A stretch of 28,162 nt of DNA from an uncultured Chitinophagaceae bacterium (GTDB taxonomy: Bacteria; Bacteroidota; Bacteroidia; Chitinophagales; Chitinophagaceae). Each line of letters begins with the position of its first letter. Position 1 is the first letter of the stretch. The notes beneath the pieces were generated by a model. That model was given only the letters and a program-made list of their open reading frames with translations, was not told the origin of the DNA and did no database searches. Positions 1-8,973 of this stretch are shown in pieces. Location: positions 1-28,162 of the forward strand of contig CAMPGT010000017.1 of the NCBI GenBank assembly GCA_946885665.1, read 5' to 3'. Position numbers and translations under genes: made by a program.

Positions 1-144
1 AATGTAATAGACCTGGCGAATATTGATTCGTGTTCGTTCATCGCGACGGATGACTTAGGGATGTTGTATTCTGATGGGTCTTTTGAGGTGTTGGGGAGGA
101 GGGATAGCAGTGATGTGAGGGGGTGTGGGCTGATGTATGTGTGA
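1..144 (+). CDS. C-terminal fragment of an unidentified protein (5' end outside window)
   Basis: Frame 1 is open from the first base to a TGA at 142-144, giving 47 residues that begin NVIDLANIDSC and end RGCGLMYV. The composition is protein-like (hydrophobic/charged alternation, Gly-rich turns, e.g. ATDDLGMLYSDGSF), which would fit the last beta strands of a beta-rich domain. I cannot assign a family from this fragment. It converges on the minus-strand GntP gene. An alternative is that this is non-coding sequence that happens to be open. Confidence 0.45.
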   Translation, partial: NVIDLANIDSCSFIATDDLGMLYSDGSFEVLGRRDSSDVRGCGLMYV

Positions 145-178
145 GGGGGCAAAGGGAAAAGGTGAAAGGTTTTTTATT

Positions 179-204
179 AAGTGTTTAATTATTTTAAAAC
201 ACTT
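179..204. terminator. AT-rich inverted repeat between convergent genes, possible terminator
   Basis: AAGTGTTT at 179-186 is perfectly complementary to AAACACTT at 197-204, with a 10-nt loop. A T-run (214-219) follows about 10 nt later on the plus strand. It lies between the end of the plus-strand fragment and the end of the minus-strand GntP gene, where a terminator is expected. The stem is short and has little GC, so the call is weak. Confidence 0.3.
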
Positions 205-282
205 CTCCCTTGATTTTTTAAAAAATTTCTTCGTGCAACTGGCGCCCGGGCAGTCCAAAAAACCAATCTAAAAAAAATCAAT

Positions 283-1596
283 CTAAAAAAGAATCCAATT
301 TAAAAGAAGCACCCCAATCAACCCAACAACCCCCACAATCGTCTCCATCACCGACCACGACCGGATGGTATCCTTAATACTGAGGTTAAAATATTCCTTA
401 AACATCCAGAAACCCGAATCATTCACATGAGAAAATAATAAACTACCCGCGCCAATAGACAACACCATCAGGTTAGGATCCACACTCGACCCCGCCATCA
501 ATGGCGCAATAATCCCCGCAGTAGTCAAGCCCGCGATGGTAGCGGAACCCAGGCTAATGCGAATCACACCCGCGATGATCCATCCCAGCACCAGCGGATG
601 CACATCGAGGTGCATCAACATAGCACCGATCTCCGTGCTCACCCCACTGTCCTGAAACACCTGTTTCAACGCGCCCGCGCCGCCAATAATCAGGAGGATA
701 ACAGCAATATCCGTTACTGAATCCGCATAAAGCTTCATGATCTTGCTCATGCTGATGCCCTGCCTGATGCCCAGCGTATACGTTGCACCCAACAGCGACA
801 GCAACATCACGATAACAGGATCACCGAAAAAACTGATGTACTTTAATGCCGTCGCATCTGTTGTGCTGAACGACAGTATTGTTGTGGCAATCAACAATAT
901 TACCGGGAACAGAGATGTGATGAAACTGTTGAAGCCGCCAGGCAATTTATCATCTGCAACGTCTTTCGGCTGAAATGTTTTGAGAGGAACCGATTTAATA
1001 TTGCGCAGGGTGGTGGCGAACAGCGGGCCGGCAATCAGTATCGCCGGTATTGCGATCATAATGCCGTACAGCAACGTCACACCCATATTTGCATCGAACT
1101 GTTCCACCAGGGCGGCAGGGGAGGGATGCGGCGGCAAAAATCCATGGGTAACCGACATAGACGCCAGCATCGGCAAACCGATGTACACGGCAGGCAGCTT
1201 GTATTGGTACACCACCGAAAAGATGAGCGGCACCAGCAGTACAAATCCCACATTGTAAAACAACGGGATGCCCACGATGAACCCCGTGATCATCAGTGCC
1301 CACTGGATGTATTTCCTGCCGAAAACTTTTACGAGCACCGATGTGATCTTCTCTGCCGCACCGCATTCGGCCACCAGCTTACCCAGCATAGCGCCGAGGC
1401 AGATGATGATCACCAGCGATCCGAGCGTGTCGCCAATACCCTTCTGGATCGACTGACTGACATCCGACAGCGGGATGCCCAATGCGAGGCCGGTAACGAT
1501 GGAGACGATGAGAAATGCGATGAAGGCGTTCATCTTTCCCCACGTGATCAGGAGGATGAGCGCGATGATACAGCCAAGGATAATAAGCAGCGTCAT
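283..1596 (-). CDS. GntP-family gluconate-type H+ symporter
   Basis: The 437-residue protein is an inner-membrane permease with about a dozen hydrophobic segments spread over its whole length. It carries the GntP-family signature region around residues 150-170 (VTHGFLPPHPSPAALVEQF), and the length is typical of the family, whose members import gluconate or related sugar acids with protons. The gene starts with ATG (1594-1596), ends with TAG, and sits 4 nt after the stop of the upstream ABC permease gene, so the two are probably co-transcribed. No gluconate kinase or dehydratase is adjacent, so the substrate cannot be fixed. The fumarylacetoacetate hydrolase family enzyme at 4227 could act on sugar-acid products, but it is on the other strand and this link is speculative. 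Confidence 0.9.
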   Translation of the reverse strand: MTLLIILGCIIALILLITWGKMNAFIAFLIVSIVTGLALGIPLSDVSQSIQKGIGDTLGSLVIIICLGAMLGKLVAECGAAEKITSVLVKVFGRKYIQWALMITGFIVGIPLFYNVGFVLLVPLIFSVVYQYKLPAVYIGLPMLASMSVTHGFLPPHPSPAALVEQFDANMGVTLLYGIMIAIPAILIAGPLFATTLRNIKSVPLKTFQPKDVADDKLPGGFNSFITSLFPVILLIATTILSFSTTDATALKYISFFGDPVIVMLLSLLGATYTLGIRQGISMSKIMKLYADSVTDIAVILLIIGGAGALKQVFQDSGVSTEIGAMLMHLDVHPLVLGWIIAGVIRISLGSATIAGLTTAGIIAPLMAGSSVDPNLMVLSIGAGSLLFSHVNDSGFWMFKEYFNLSIKDTIRSWSVMETIVGVVGLIGVLLLNWILF

Positions 1597-1600
1597 ATTT

Positions 1601-2833
1601 TTATCTGAATTGTATTGCCCTTACCGGTTGGATCCTTTTGACTACCAATGTCGGTATGAGCAGTACAAGGAAACAGATGAGGAACGTGAAAATATTGACC
1701 AGCAAAATCTGCCACCAAACGATATCCACTGCTGCCTGCGAAATATAATACGACTCTTCGGGCAGTTTGATGAAGCCAAATTTATCCTGCAGCCAGCACA
1801 CTAGCAGACCGAGGATATTTCCGCCCAGCAAACCGGTAATGCTGATGATTGAACCATGTAATAAAAAGATCTTCTGTATTGTGAAATTCCTTGCGCCGAG
1901 CGCTTTCAGTATGCCTACCATCCTGGTTCTTTCCAGCACCAGTATCAACAGGCATGTGATGAGGTTAAGCGTTGCAATGATCACCATGATGATGAGGACG
2001 ATTGCAATGGTTTTGTTTTGAAGATACAACCAGTCGAATATATTTGGAAATATTTCACGGATGGTGCTGCTCCTGAATTCCATCGGTATCTTGTACATGA
2101 TGTCTTCGCTGATGCGGTCCATGTCGTTATAATCGTTCAAAAAAACTTCATATCCGCCCACCTCATTAGCCGTCCAGTTATTGAGCCGTTGTATCAGCCG
2201 CAGGTCGCCGAGCGCAATCAGCTTGTCGTATTCTTCAATGCCAGTTTTGAAGATGCCTGCTATGGTGAGCTTGCGCGGCCGTGGCGACGCGCCGCCCGAC
2301 TGGATAAAGTAGATGAGCAGGTTATCGCCTACTTTCAGGTTCAACGTTTTCGCCATGGCCTCCGACAGGTTGATCTCGTTGCTGTACGATGAGTCGGAAA
2401 AATCGATCCAGCGGCCACTGACAAGAATCTTGTCGAGGTTGCGGAAATCATAGTTTGCCTCCACGCCCTTGAAAAGCGCGCCCTCGATATTCTCTGATGT
2501 TTTGAGGATGGCATTTTTGGTGGCGTATGCCTGGATGGTCCTGATCTCCGGGGTGGTTGTAATGAGCCGTGTTACCGAATCATTACGAGGGATCGGCGTT
2601 TCCTCGGCGATGGAAATGCGAGAGGTTTCATAGTTGTGGATGCGGATGTGCCCCCAGAAACTGAACACCTTTTCGCTGATGGTATTTTGAAATCCTTCAG
2701 CAAAAGCGAGCGTGATGATCATCACCATCACGCTGATGACGGTGGCCGTTACGGATAATCTGATAACAAAGCGCGAAAATGAACGCTGTTGGTTGAATGC
2801 AATTCGTTTGGCGATAAAGCCGGAAATATTCAA
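1601..2833 (-). CDS. ABC transporter permease, FtsX/LolC/MacB-like
   Basis: The architecture is that of a four-helix FtsX/LolC/E-type permease: a first membrane helix near residues 22-44 (VTATVISVMVMIITLAFAEG), a periplasmic MacB-like core domain to about 270, then three helices. The cytoplasmic coupling segment after the second helix reads ERTRMVGILKALGARN, the classic pattern of this family. No cognate ATPase gene is present in the window, so the substrate (lipoprotein, lipid or other) is unknown. No ATG is available at the 5' end. I chose TTG at 2831-2833 because it yields (M)NISGFIAKRIAF, the usual family N-terminus; a TTG at 2840-2842 would add three residues. It is upstream of, and 4 nt from, the GntP gene. 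Confidence 0.88.
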   Translation of the reverse strand: MNISGFIAKRIAFNQQRSFSRFVIRLSVTATVISVMVMIITLAFAEGFQNTISEKVFSFWGHIRIHNYETSRISIAEETPIPRNDSVTRLITTTPEIRTIQAYATKNAILKTSENIEGALFKGVEANYDFRNLDKILVSGRWIDFSDSSYSNEINLSEAMAKTLNLKVGDNLLIYFIQSGGASPRPRKLTIAGIFKTGIEEYDKLIALGDLRLIQRLNNWTANEVGGYEVFLNDYNDMDRISEDIMYKIPMEFRSSTIREIFPNIFDWLYLQNKTIAIVLIIMVIIATLNLITCLLILVLERTRMVGILKALGARNFTIQKIFLLHGSIISITGLLGGNILGLLVCWLQDKFGFIKLPEESYYISQAAVDIVWWQILLVNIFTFLICFLVLLIPTLVVKRIQPVRAIQFR

Positions 2834-2852
2834 TCGGCACAATTTTAGATTC

Positions 2853-2860
2853 CAAAAATA
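2853..2860 (-). promoter_or_regulatory. Possible -7 promoter box of the ABC permease gene
   Basis: On the minus strand this reads TATTTTTG, a full match to the Bacteroidota -7 consensus TAnnTTTG, 10-20 nt upstream of the two TTG start candidates. No clear TTG -33 element is seen upstream. It lies in the short divergent gap to the T9SS plug gene. Such a motif can occur by chance in AT-rich sequence. Confidence 0.28.
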
Positions 2861-2880
2861 GCCGCTTTTGTGTTATTTTG

Positions 2881-4164
2881 ATGCCTATGTTCAGGATGAA
2901 GATTTTTGCCTTCTTTTTTTTAATATCTCTAACGTCTGCGTTTTCACAGATCCCTGAAGCCTGCTATTCGCCAAATATCAGGTCGGCGCAACTTTATCCG
3001 TCGGGCAATCAACTGGGATACCCGGTGATCCGCCTCGGCGCCGTGGGGCAAATGGAACTCCACTTCGATGTATTGGGCGGAGACGTTGCCAACTATTCCT
3101 ACACGTTCCAATTGTGCAATGCCGACTGGACGCCGGCAATGCTCAGCCATTTCGATTTTATCAAAGGTTTTTCGCAGGCGAGGATCACGGACTATCGTAT
3201 TTCTTCGGTTGCCTATACCCGTTACACGCACTACAGGGCCGTGCTGCCCGAGCGCAACTGCGTTCCCTCGCGGTCGGGGAATTACATCCTGAAGGTGTTT
3301 CTCGATGGCGACACCTCCAACCTGGTGTTCACAAAGCGTATGCTCGTGGTGGAAGATAAATCCACCATCGCCGCACAGATCCAGCAGCCCTACAATGGGC
3401 AGTTGTTTCATACGCACCAGAAAGTGCAGTTCAAAGTGAGCCTTAATGAAAGGGTGGATGTGGTCAATGCACAGCAGCAGATAAAAGTGGCCATATTGCA
3501 GAACAACCGCTGGGACAATGCCGTTACAGGTATCCGGCCCACATTTTTTTCAAGAAACGTGCTGGAATACAATACTGAGAATGATGCCGTGTTTGCTGCC
3601 GGAAAAGAATGGCGATGGCTCGAAATCCGAAGCTTTTGGCTGAGAAGCGTCCGCGTTGCTGCTATCCAATCGACCGCGACCGCTACAACGATAACCGTGA
3701 AACCCGATGGCACGCGCAGCGGGCAGCGTTTCAATTTTTACCGCGACGCGAATGGAAGGTACTACCTCCAGCCCACCGAAAGCATCAATCCGCTTTGGCA
3801 ATCGGATTATGCAACGGTGCTCTTCACTTACGTTCCCGAAGGCAACAGGCCCTATCCGGGCAAGGATATTTTTCTTTTTGGCCAATTGAGCAATTATAAT
3901 CTTGACGATACTGCGAAGATGAAATACAACGCGGAAAAAGGCGTGTATGAAACATCCCTGCTGCTGAAGCAGGGTTACTATGATTACATGTACGTAACAA
4001 AGGACCATGACGATCCCCGCCACATGGCAAGTTTTTCGGAAACGGAGGGTGACCTCTGGGAGACTGAGAATGAATACAGCATCCTCGTTTATTACCGGCC
4101 ACTCGGCGGCAGGGCCGATGAGCTTATCGGCTATTCAAGAATAAATTCAGTAAAGCCACGCTAA
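2881..4164 (+). CDS. Type IX secretion system plug protein (DUF5103)
   Basis: The 427-residue protein has a signal peptide (MKIFAFFFLISLTSAFSQ) followed by a beta-rich protein that matches DUF5103 throughout, including the conserved end (EYSILVYYRPLGGRADELIG). In Flavobacterium johnsoniae the DUF5103 protein was identified as the Plug that seals the Sov (SprA) translocon of the type IX secretion system on the periplasmic side (established knowledge). The window therefore comes from a T9SS-bearing bacterium. Start choice is uncertain: in-frame ATGs occur at 2881, 2887 and 2896, and the last gives the cleanest signal peptide; a TTG at 2878 also exists. It is divergent from the ABC permease gene and stands 62 nt before the FAH-family gene. 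Confidence 0.85.
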   Translation: MPMFRMKIFAFFFLISLTSAFSQIPEACYSPNIRSAQLYPSGNQLGYPVIRLGAVGQMELHFDVLGGDVANYSYTFQLCNADWTPAMLSHFDFIKGFSQARITDYRISSVAYTRYTHYRAVLPERNCVPSRSGNYILKVFLDGDTSNLVFTKRMLVVEDKSTIAAQIQQPYNGQLFHTHQKVQFKVSLNERVDVVNAQQQIKVAILQNNRWDNAVTGIRPTFFSRNVLEYNTENDAVFAAGKEWRWLEIRSFWLRSVRVAAIQSTATATTITVKPDGTRSGQRFNFYRDANGRYYLQPTESINPLWQSDYATVLFTYVPEGNRPYPGKDIFLFGQLSNYNLDDTAKMKYNAEKGVYETSLLLKQGYYDYMYVTKDHDDPRHMASFSETEGDLWETENEYSILVYYRPLGGRADELIGYSRINSVKPR

Positions 4165-4226
4165 ATTGCGTAAGAACTTAACTGTTTTATGGCTAATATT
4201 GCCATCTATTAAATTTTTGCATTAAG

Positions 4227-5081
4227 ATGAAGTTGATACGTTTCGGAGAGCCAGGTGCCGAAAAGCCAGGCGTTATTATTAATGAAAAAAGATATGATGT
4301 ATCTGAATACATCAGCGAATACAACGAACAGTTTTTTGGCGGCAATGGCATCGAGCGGCTCGCAAAATGGGTGTCCGACAATCACAATAATCTGAAACCC
4401 GTTGATGACAACATACGGCTCGGAGCGCCGCTTGCACGGCCATCAAAGGTCATTTGCATCGGACTCAATTATGTTGACCACGCCAAAGAAACCGGTGCCA
4501 CCGCTCCGCAGGAACCGATATTATTTTTTAAATCTTCCTCAGCCGTCGTTGGCCCGAATGATGACCTGGTGATACCGAAAGGCAGCGAGAAGACGGATTG
4601 GGAAGTGGAACTTGCGGTGATCATCGGCAAAAAGGCAAGCTATGTGGCGGAGGAAAATGCGAATGCCTACATCGCCGGCTATTGCCTGCATAATGATTAC
4701 AGCGAAAGAACATTCCAGCTCGAAAGGGGAGGTCAGTGGGTGAAGGGAAAAAGCTGCGATACCTTTGCGCCGCTCGGACCGTTCATTACCCTGAGAAAAG
4801 ATGTCGAGAATATCGACAATCTTCGTTTATGGCTTACCGTGAATGGGAAAATGATGCAGGATGGAAATACCAGCAACCTTATCTTCAAAATCCCCTTTCT
4901 TGTTCATTACATCAGCCAGTTTATGACGCTGTTGCCGGGAGATGTTATTTCAACGGGTACACCGCACGGCGTGGCCATGGGTATGAAGCCGCAGCCCGTC
5001 TACCTTAAGCCGGGGGATGTGGTGGAGCTGGGGATTGACGGAATGGGAACTTCCAGGCAGGTGGCGAAAGTGTTTGAATAA
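4227..5081 (+). CDS. Fumarylacetoacetate hydrolase (FAH) family enzyme
   Basis: This 284-residue cytoplasmic enzyme belongs to the FAH superfamily, which cleaves or isomerises 2-oxo acid substrates with a divalent metal. The N-terminal cap (residues 1-70) begins MKLIRFGEPGAEKPGV, and the catalytic domain follows. The expected metal ligands are visible as Glu126 and Glu128 in DWEVELAV and Asp157 in HNDYSER, and the end carries GDVISTGTPHGVAMG. Length and layout fit the group annotated as 2,4-diketo-3-deoxy-L-fuconate hydrolase, ureidoglycolate lyase or 5-carboxymethyl-2-hydroxymuconate isomerase, which cannot be told apart by eye. The ATG at 4227 is the only sensible start. No fucose, ureide or aromatic pathway genes lie beside it. 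Confidence 0.9.
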   Translation: MKLIRFGEPGAEKPGVIINEKRYDVSEYISEYNEQFFGGNGIERLAKWVSDNHNNLKPVDDNIRLGAPLARPSKVICIGLNYVDHAKETGATAPQEPILFFKSSSAVVGPNDDLVIPKGSEKTDWEVELAVIIGKKASYVAEENANAYIAGYCLHNDYSERTFQLERGGQWVKGKSCDTFAPLGPFITLRKDVENIDNLRLWLTVNGKMMQDGNTSNLIFKIPFLVHYISQFMTLLPGDVISTGTPHGVAMGMKPQPVYLKPGDVVELGIDGMGTSRQVAKVFE

Positions 5082-5226
5082 ACTTAAAACTTAAAAGTTA
5101 AAAGTAGAATACATTTATTCTATACTCAATTTGAGATATTTATTTTATGGCAGTATAAGACCAGATTTCTTTTGATTTCTAAAAACCAAATGCCTTCAGT
5201 TTTAACTTTAACTTTTCAGTTTTAAC
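5082..5226. repeat. AT-rich imperfect inverted repeat filling the gap between convergent genes
   Basis: The left arm (about 5081-5106) is built from AACTTAAAAC / TTAAAAGTTAAAAG words. The right arm (about 5197-5230) carries the reverse-complementary words AGTTTTAACTTTAACTTTTC and AGTTTTAACTT. The arms are imperfect and about 90 nt apart, and they abut the stop codons of the FAH gene and the pterin dehydratase gene. It may serve as a bidirectional terminator or be a small mobile palindrome; the sequence itself does not decide. Confidence 0.5.
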
Positions 5227-5457
5227 TTATAACAGCTCATCAATCTTCTTCGCCAGTTTCCTGTCTTTCTCCGTAACAGTATCTCCCGCATCGTGTGTAC
5301 TTAACCAAAACTCCACGCGGTTCCACACATTCTTCCACTCCGGATGGTGATTCATTGTCTCGGCCGCAAGCGCCACCCGCGTCATAAAACCAAACGCTTC
5401 CGAAAAATCGGCGAACTCAAATTTTTTGTACAGTTTGTTGTCTTTTTCTTCCCACAT
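5227..5457 (-). CDS. phhB: 4a-hydroxytetrahydrobiopterin dehydratase (pterin-4a-carbinolamine dehydratase)
   Basis: This 76-residue protein shows the PCD/DCoH pattern: [20 protein letters not shown] with the catalytic His-His pair (residues 37-38), followed by [20 protein letters not shown] with the third conserved His. The enzyme dehydrates 4a-hydroxytetrahydrobiopterin formed by aromatic amino acid hydroxylases, returning the cofactor to the recycling path in the cytoplasm. It is shorter than many proteobacterial PhhB proteins because the N-terminal helix is reduced, which I believe is usual for Bacteroidota. No phenylalanine hydroxylase gene is in the window. It is monocistronic here and convergent to the FAH-family gene. 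Confidence 0.93.
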   Translation of the reverse strand: MWEEKDNKLYKKFEFADFSEAFGFMTRVALAAETMNHHPEWKNVWNRVEFWLSTHDAGDTVTEKDRKLAKKIDELL

Positions 5458-5537
5458 AAAATGACGATTTAACTCTAAAATTAAAAATCCCCTATCTTAC
5501 AATTCTTTTTTTTCAGTAAACCAAGTCTCTGCCTGCT

Positions 5538-8500
5538 ATGAAATTGCTGATTTCGATTGCTGTGGCGATTATCGCCCTGTTTATCTTTTCCCTGACCTTC
5601 CGATCCGAAAAAACTCCCAGGATACTCGTCTTCTCCAAAACACTCGGGTGGCACCATACCTGCATCCCCGACGGCATAAAAGCCATGGTGAAGATAGGGC
5701 AGGACGAAGATTACGCCATCGACACCACCGTAGATGCATCTTATTTTAATGACGATAGCCTTAAGAATTATGATGCTGTAGTCTTCCTGTGCACCACCGG
5801 TAACGTGCTCGACGCCGAACAGCAAGCCGCTTTTGAGCGCTACATCCAGGCGGGCGGCGGCTACCTCGGCATACATTCCGCTGCCGACACCGAATACGAC
5901 TGGCCCTGGTACGGCCAACTGGTGGGCGCCTATTTCGAGAGCCATCCCAATAATTCCAACGTGAGGGAAGCCGTTATCGATGTGACCGATAAAAGTCATC
6001 CGGCATCATCCATGCTGCCCGACAGGTGGAAACGCACCGACGAATGGTACAATTACAAATCCATCTACCCCGGCATAAAAGTGCTGGCCACACTCGACGA
6101 AAACACTTACGAAGGAGGCACCAACGGTGCTTTCCATCCCATCACCTGGTACCACGAGTTCGACGGCGGCAGGGCGTTCTACACCGGTCTCGGACACACG
6201 GAAGCATCTTACACCGAACCGCTTTTCATTGAACATCTTAAAGGAGGCCTCAGTTATGTTTTGGCTACCGAGTCGCTTGACTACGACAAATCCTATTCAG
6301 TAGTCATGCCCGACCAGAACCGTTTCGTCAAAACGACACTTGTTGAAGGCCTTGCATCACCCATGACACTGGCGGTAGCTCCGGATGGCAGAATTTTTTT
6401 CAGTGAGCTGCTCGGCAAGTTTTCCATGTACGACCCCGCCACGAAAAAAGCAAAGCTCGTTCATAATTTTCCCGTCACCCACCTCGGCGGTACCGGACTG
6501 ATCGGTGTAACGCTCGACCCGAAATTCAAAAGCAACAACTGGATATACCTGTATTATGCGCCTCCGGGATTAACGGAAGACAACCTTCACTTCAACCTGT
6601 CGCGGTTCACGCTCAATGGCTCGTCGCTCGATCTGAAATCCGAAAAGGTACTGTTGACGGTGCCCGTGCAAAAAAACAGCGGCTCACATCATGGCGGTTC
6701 GTTCGACTGGGACAAAGACGGTAATTTGTACCTCTCAACCGGCGACGGCACCAGCCCGTTCCCTTCGGATGGCTATGCGCCGCTTGATGAACGCCCGGGT
6801 AAAGAGCATTTCAGCCTCGACGCGCAACGAAGCGCAGGCAATACAAACGACTTAAAAGGAAAAATACTGAGGATACATCCCGAAACCGATGGCAGCTACA
6901 CCATTCCCAACGGTAACTTATTTGCGAAAGGAACAGCCAAAACGCGGCCGGAAATTTATGCAATGGGTACCAGAAACCCCTACCGCATAGCCGTTAACCC
7001 GCGCACGTCAACCGTCTATTGGGGAGATATCGGCCCCGACGCAGGAGAAGATTCGGACAGGGGACCGCGCGGTTACGATGAATTCAACCAGGCAAAAAAG
7101 CCGGGCAACTTTGGGTGGCCCTACTTTGTTGGCGACAACCGCGCCTACACCCAATGGGATTTTGATAAGGATACCGTCGCTGGAGGAAAGTTTGATCCCT
7201 CGGCTCCCGTCAACCATTCGAAAAACAATACCGGCCTCACCCAACTGCCGCCGGCACAGCCGCCGATGATCGCCTATCCTTACGTTGCATCAGAAAAGTT
7301 TCCGGAGCTTGGCCTGGGTGGCCGCTGTGCCATTGGCGGAGATTTTTATACCTATAACGCCAGTGCATCGTCGCCGAATAAGTTTCCCGAATACTACGAC
7401 GGTACACTGTTCGTTGCCGACTGGATGCGCAACTGGGTATTCAGCCTGCGTTTTGATAAAGATGAGAATTACCTGCGTGATGAACAGTTCATGGCATCGA
7501 AAGGAGATTTCAGGAGGCCGATAGATATGGAATTTGGCAATGACGGCCTGCTGTACATGCTGGAATATGGTTCGGTGTACGGTGCAGACAACGATGACTC
7601 GCGCCTCGTTCGCGTAGAATATTTTACCGGCAACCGCGTGCCGCTAGCCAGGGCAGCGATTGTTGACACCGTACTCGTGGATTCATTTCGCCGTACGCGT
7701 TTTTTAACAAGTGAAGCCAACAGGGCGCCTGTCTTGAATACCATCGCCGGTACGGCGCCACTCACTGTAAGTTTTACCAGCAGGGGCACCGTTGACCTCG
7801 ATGATAACGACACCCTGGCGTACAAGTGGTTGTTCGATGGTAAAACCGTGGGCGGCACAACACGAAATGCGAAATACACCTACACAAAACCCGGCACCTA
7901 TCAGGCGATACTGAACGTTACAGACAGGTCGGGATTATCGGCAACCGATACGGTAACGGTGAACGTGGGCAATGCGCCACCAAAGGTGACGATCACCAGT
8001 GCATCCAATAAATCATTTTCGTCCGACAATAAAGTGTTTAAATATTCAGTGAAGGTGACCGACGATGAAGATGGAAAAGTCAATCCATCAGCCATCAAAG
8101 TGTATTACGTTTATAATCCTTACCCGGCAAAAACCAGTGGTCCCGTTGACGAGGTTTCGATAACACAAACGGATTACGCGGGTAAATCGATCATGGCGAA
8201 AAGCGACTGCAAAAGCTGCCATCTCGAAAATGAGAAAGCTGTTGGGCCAAGCTATTTCGCTATTGCCAACAAATACAAAAATCAAAAAGGCGCCATCGAC
8301 AAGCTTGCCGATAAGATCATCAAAGGCGGCGGTGGCAGTTGGGGAACGCAATATGTGATGAGTGCACATCCGCAACTGACCTTGAAGGATACCAGGGAAA
8401 TCGTGAAATATATTTTCTCGCTCACAGACAAAAAGAAAAAAGAAACTGTGATACCTGCTTCCGGTCAGCTTACTTTACATTTCAACGAAGATGAGCCGCG

Positions 8501-8966
8501 CGGTCAGTACACTATTGTGGCCAGTTACACCGACAAGGGCGCAAAAGGATCCGCGCCGTTGAAAAGCACGGATATCGTGACCATCACAAATGCAAAAGTG
8601 CAAACGGTATATGCCGATGAACACAACGGCTTCGCGAGGTTTGGTAATAACCTTGCATCGGGCGGCCACAAGGCGTATATCCTTTTAAAGAATATCGATC
8701 TCACGGGCATCAAACAGTTCAGTTACCGTTATTCCACCCGCGAATCGAAGGGCGTGATAGAGGTGAGGCTCGATTCACGTGCAGGAGAAGTGGTAAGCAC
8801 AACACCGTTTACTCCCACTGGTTCCGGCGACACCACGAACATTGTGACCGGCAAGCTCGACAGAGCAGTCAGCGGCAGGCACGACGTTTACTTTTTCGTG
8901 ATGAAGCACGACAAGCCGTACGATGAAAAAATCGGACTCACGGAAATTATGTTTAAAGAAGACTAA
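5538..8966 (+). CDS. Secreted ThuA / PQQ-type sugar dehydrogenase / PKD / cytochrome c / CBM fusion protein
   Basis: The 1142-residue exported protein opens with a hydrophobic signal or anchor (MKLLISIAVAIIALFIFSLT, no lipobox). In order it has a ThuA domain (about 27-245; ILVFSKTLGWHH, GGGYLGIHSAADTEYDWPW), a six-bladed PQQ-dependent soluble-glucose-dehydrogenase-like propeller (about 265-695; SGSHHGGSFDWDKDGNLYLS with a candidate catalytic His), a PKD domain (about 727-811), a monohaem cytochrome c domain with CKSCH at 891-895 and a likely Met ligand in QYVMSAHP, and a carbohydrate-binding-module-6-like beta sandwich (about 1024-1142). The fusion suggests that sugar or glycan is bound, oxidised in the propeller, and electrons are passed to the tethered haem. 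Substrate and true cofactor are inferred. It ends 7 nt from the convergent antiporter gene. Confidence 0.9.
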   Translation: MKLLISIAVAIIALFIFSLTFRSEKTPRILVFSKTLGWHHTCIPDGIKAMVKIGQDEDYAIDTTVDASYFNDDSLKNYDAVVFLCTTGNVLDAEQQAAFERYIQAGGGYLGIHSAADTEYDWPWYGQLVGAYFESHPNNSNVREAVIDVTDKSHPASSMLPDRWKRTDEWYNYKSIYPGIKVLATLDENTYEGGTNGAFHPITWYHEFDGGRAFYTGLGHTEASYTEPLFIEHLKGGLSYVLATESLDYDKSYSVVMPDQNRFVKTTLVEGLASPMTLAVAPDGRIFFSELLGKFSMYDPATKKAKLVHNFPVTHLGGTGLIGVTLDPKFKSNNWIYLYYAPPGLTEDNLHFNLSRFTLNGSSLDLKSEKVLLTVPVQKNSGSHHGGSFDWDKDGNLYLSTGDGTSPFPSDGYAPLDERPGKEHFSLDAQRSAGNTNDLKGKILRIHPETDGSYTIPNGNLFAKGTAKTRPEIYAMGTRNPYRIAVNPRTSTVYWGDIGPDAGEDSDRGPRGYDEFNQAKKPGNFGWPYFVGDNRAYTQWDFDKDTVAGGKFDPSAPVNHSKNNTGLTQLPPAQPPMIAYPYVASEKFPELGLGGRCAIGGDFYTYNASASSPNKFPEYYDGTLFVADWMRNWVFSLRFDKDENYLRDEQFMASKGDFRRPIDMEFGNDGLLYMLEYGSVYGADNDDSRLVRVEYFTGNRVPLARAAIVDTVLVDSFRRTRFLTSEANRAPVLNTIAGTAPLTVSFTSRGTVDLDDNDTLAYKWLFDGKTVGGTTRNAKYTYTKPGTYQAILNVTDRSGLSATDTVTVNVGNAPPKVTITSASNKSFSSDNKVFKYSVKVTDDEDGKVNPSAIKVYYVYNPYPAKTSGPVDEVSITQTDYAGKSIMAKSDCKSCHLENEKAVGPSYFAIANKYKNQKGAIDKLADKIIKGGGGSWGTQYVMSAHPQLTLKDTREIVKYIFSLTDKKKKETVIPASGQLTLHFNEDEPRGQYTIVASYTDKGAKGSAPLKSTDIVTITNAKVQTVYADEHNGFARFGNNLASGGHKAYILLKNIDLTGIKQFSYRYSTRESKGVIEVRLDSRAGEVVSTTPFTPTGSGDTTNIVTGKLDRAVSGRHDVYFFVMKHDKPYDEKIGLTEIMFKED

Positions 8967-8973
8967 CGCATTA

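Noticed and set aside
55..258. Minus-strand 67-codon frame near the left edge
   Set aside because: Its Pro/His/Lys-rich translation has no family features and it overlaps the plus-strand fragment and the AT-rich inverted repeat.
4189..4205. ATGGC/GCCAT hairpin after the T9SS plug gene as a terminator
   Set aside because: The stem is only 5 bp with a 7-nt AT loop and a weak T-run, which is not enough to claim termination between two same-strand genes.
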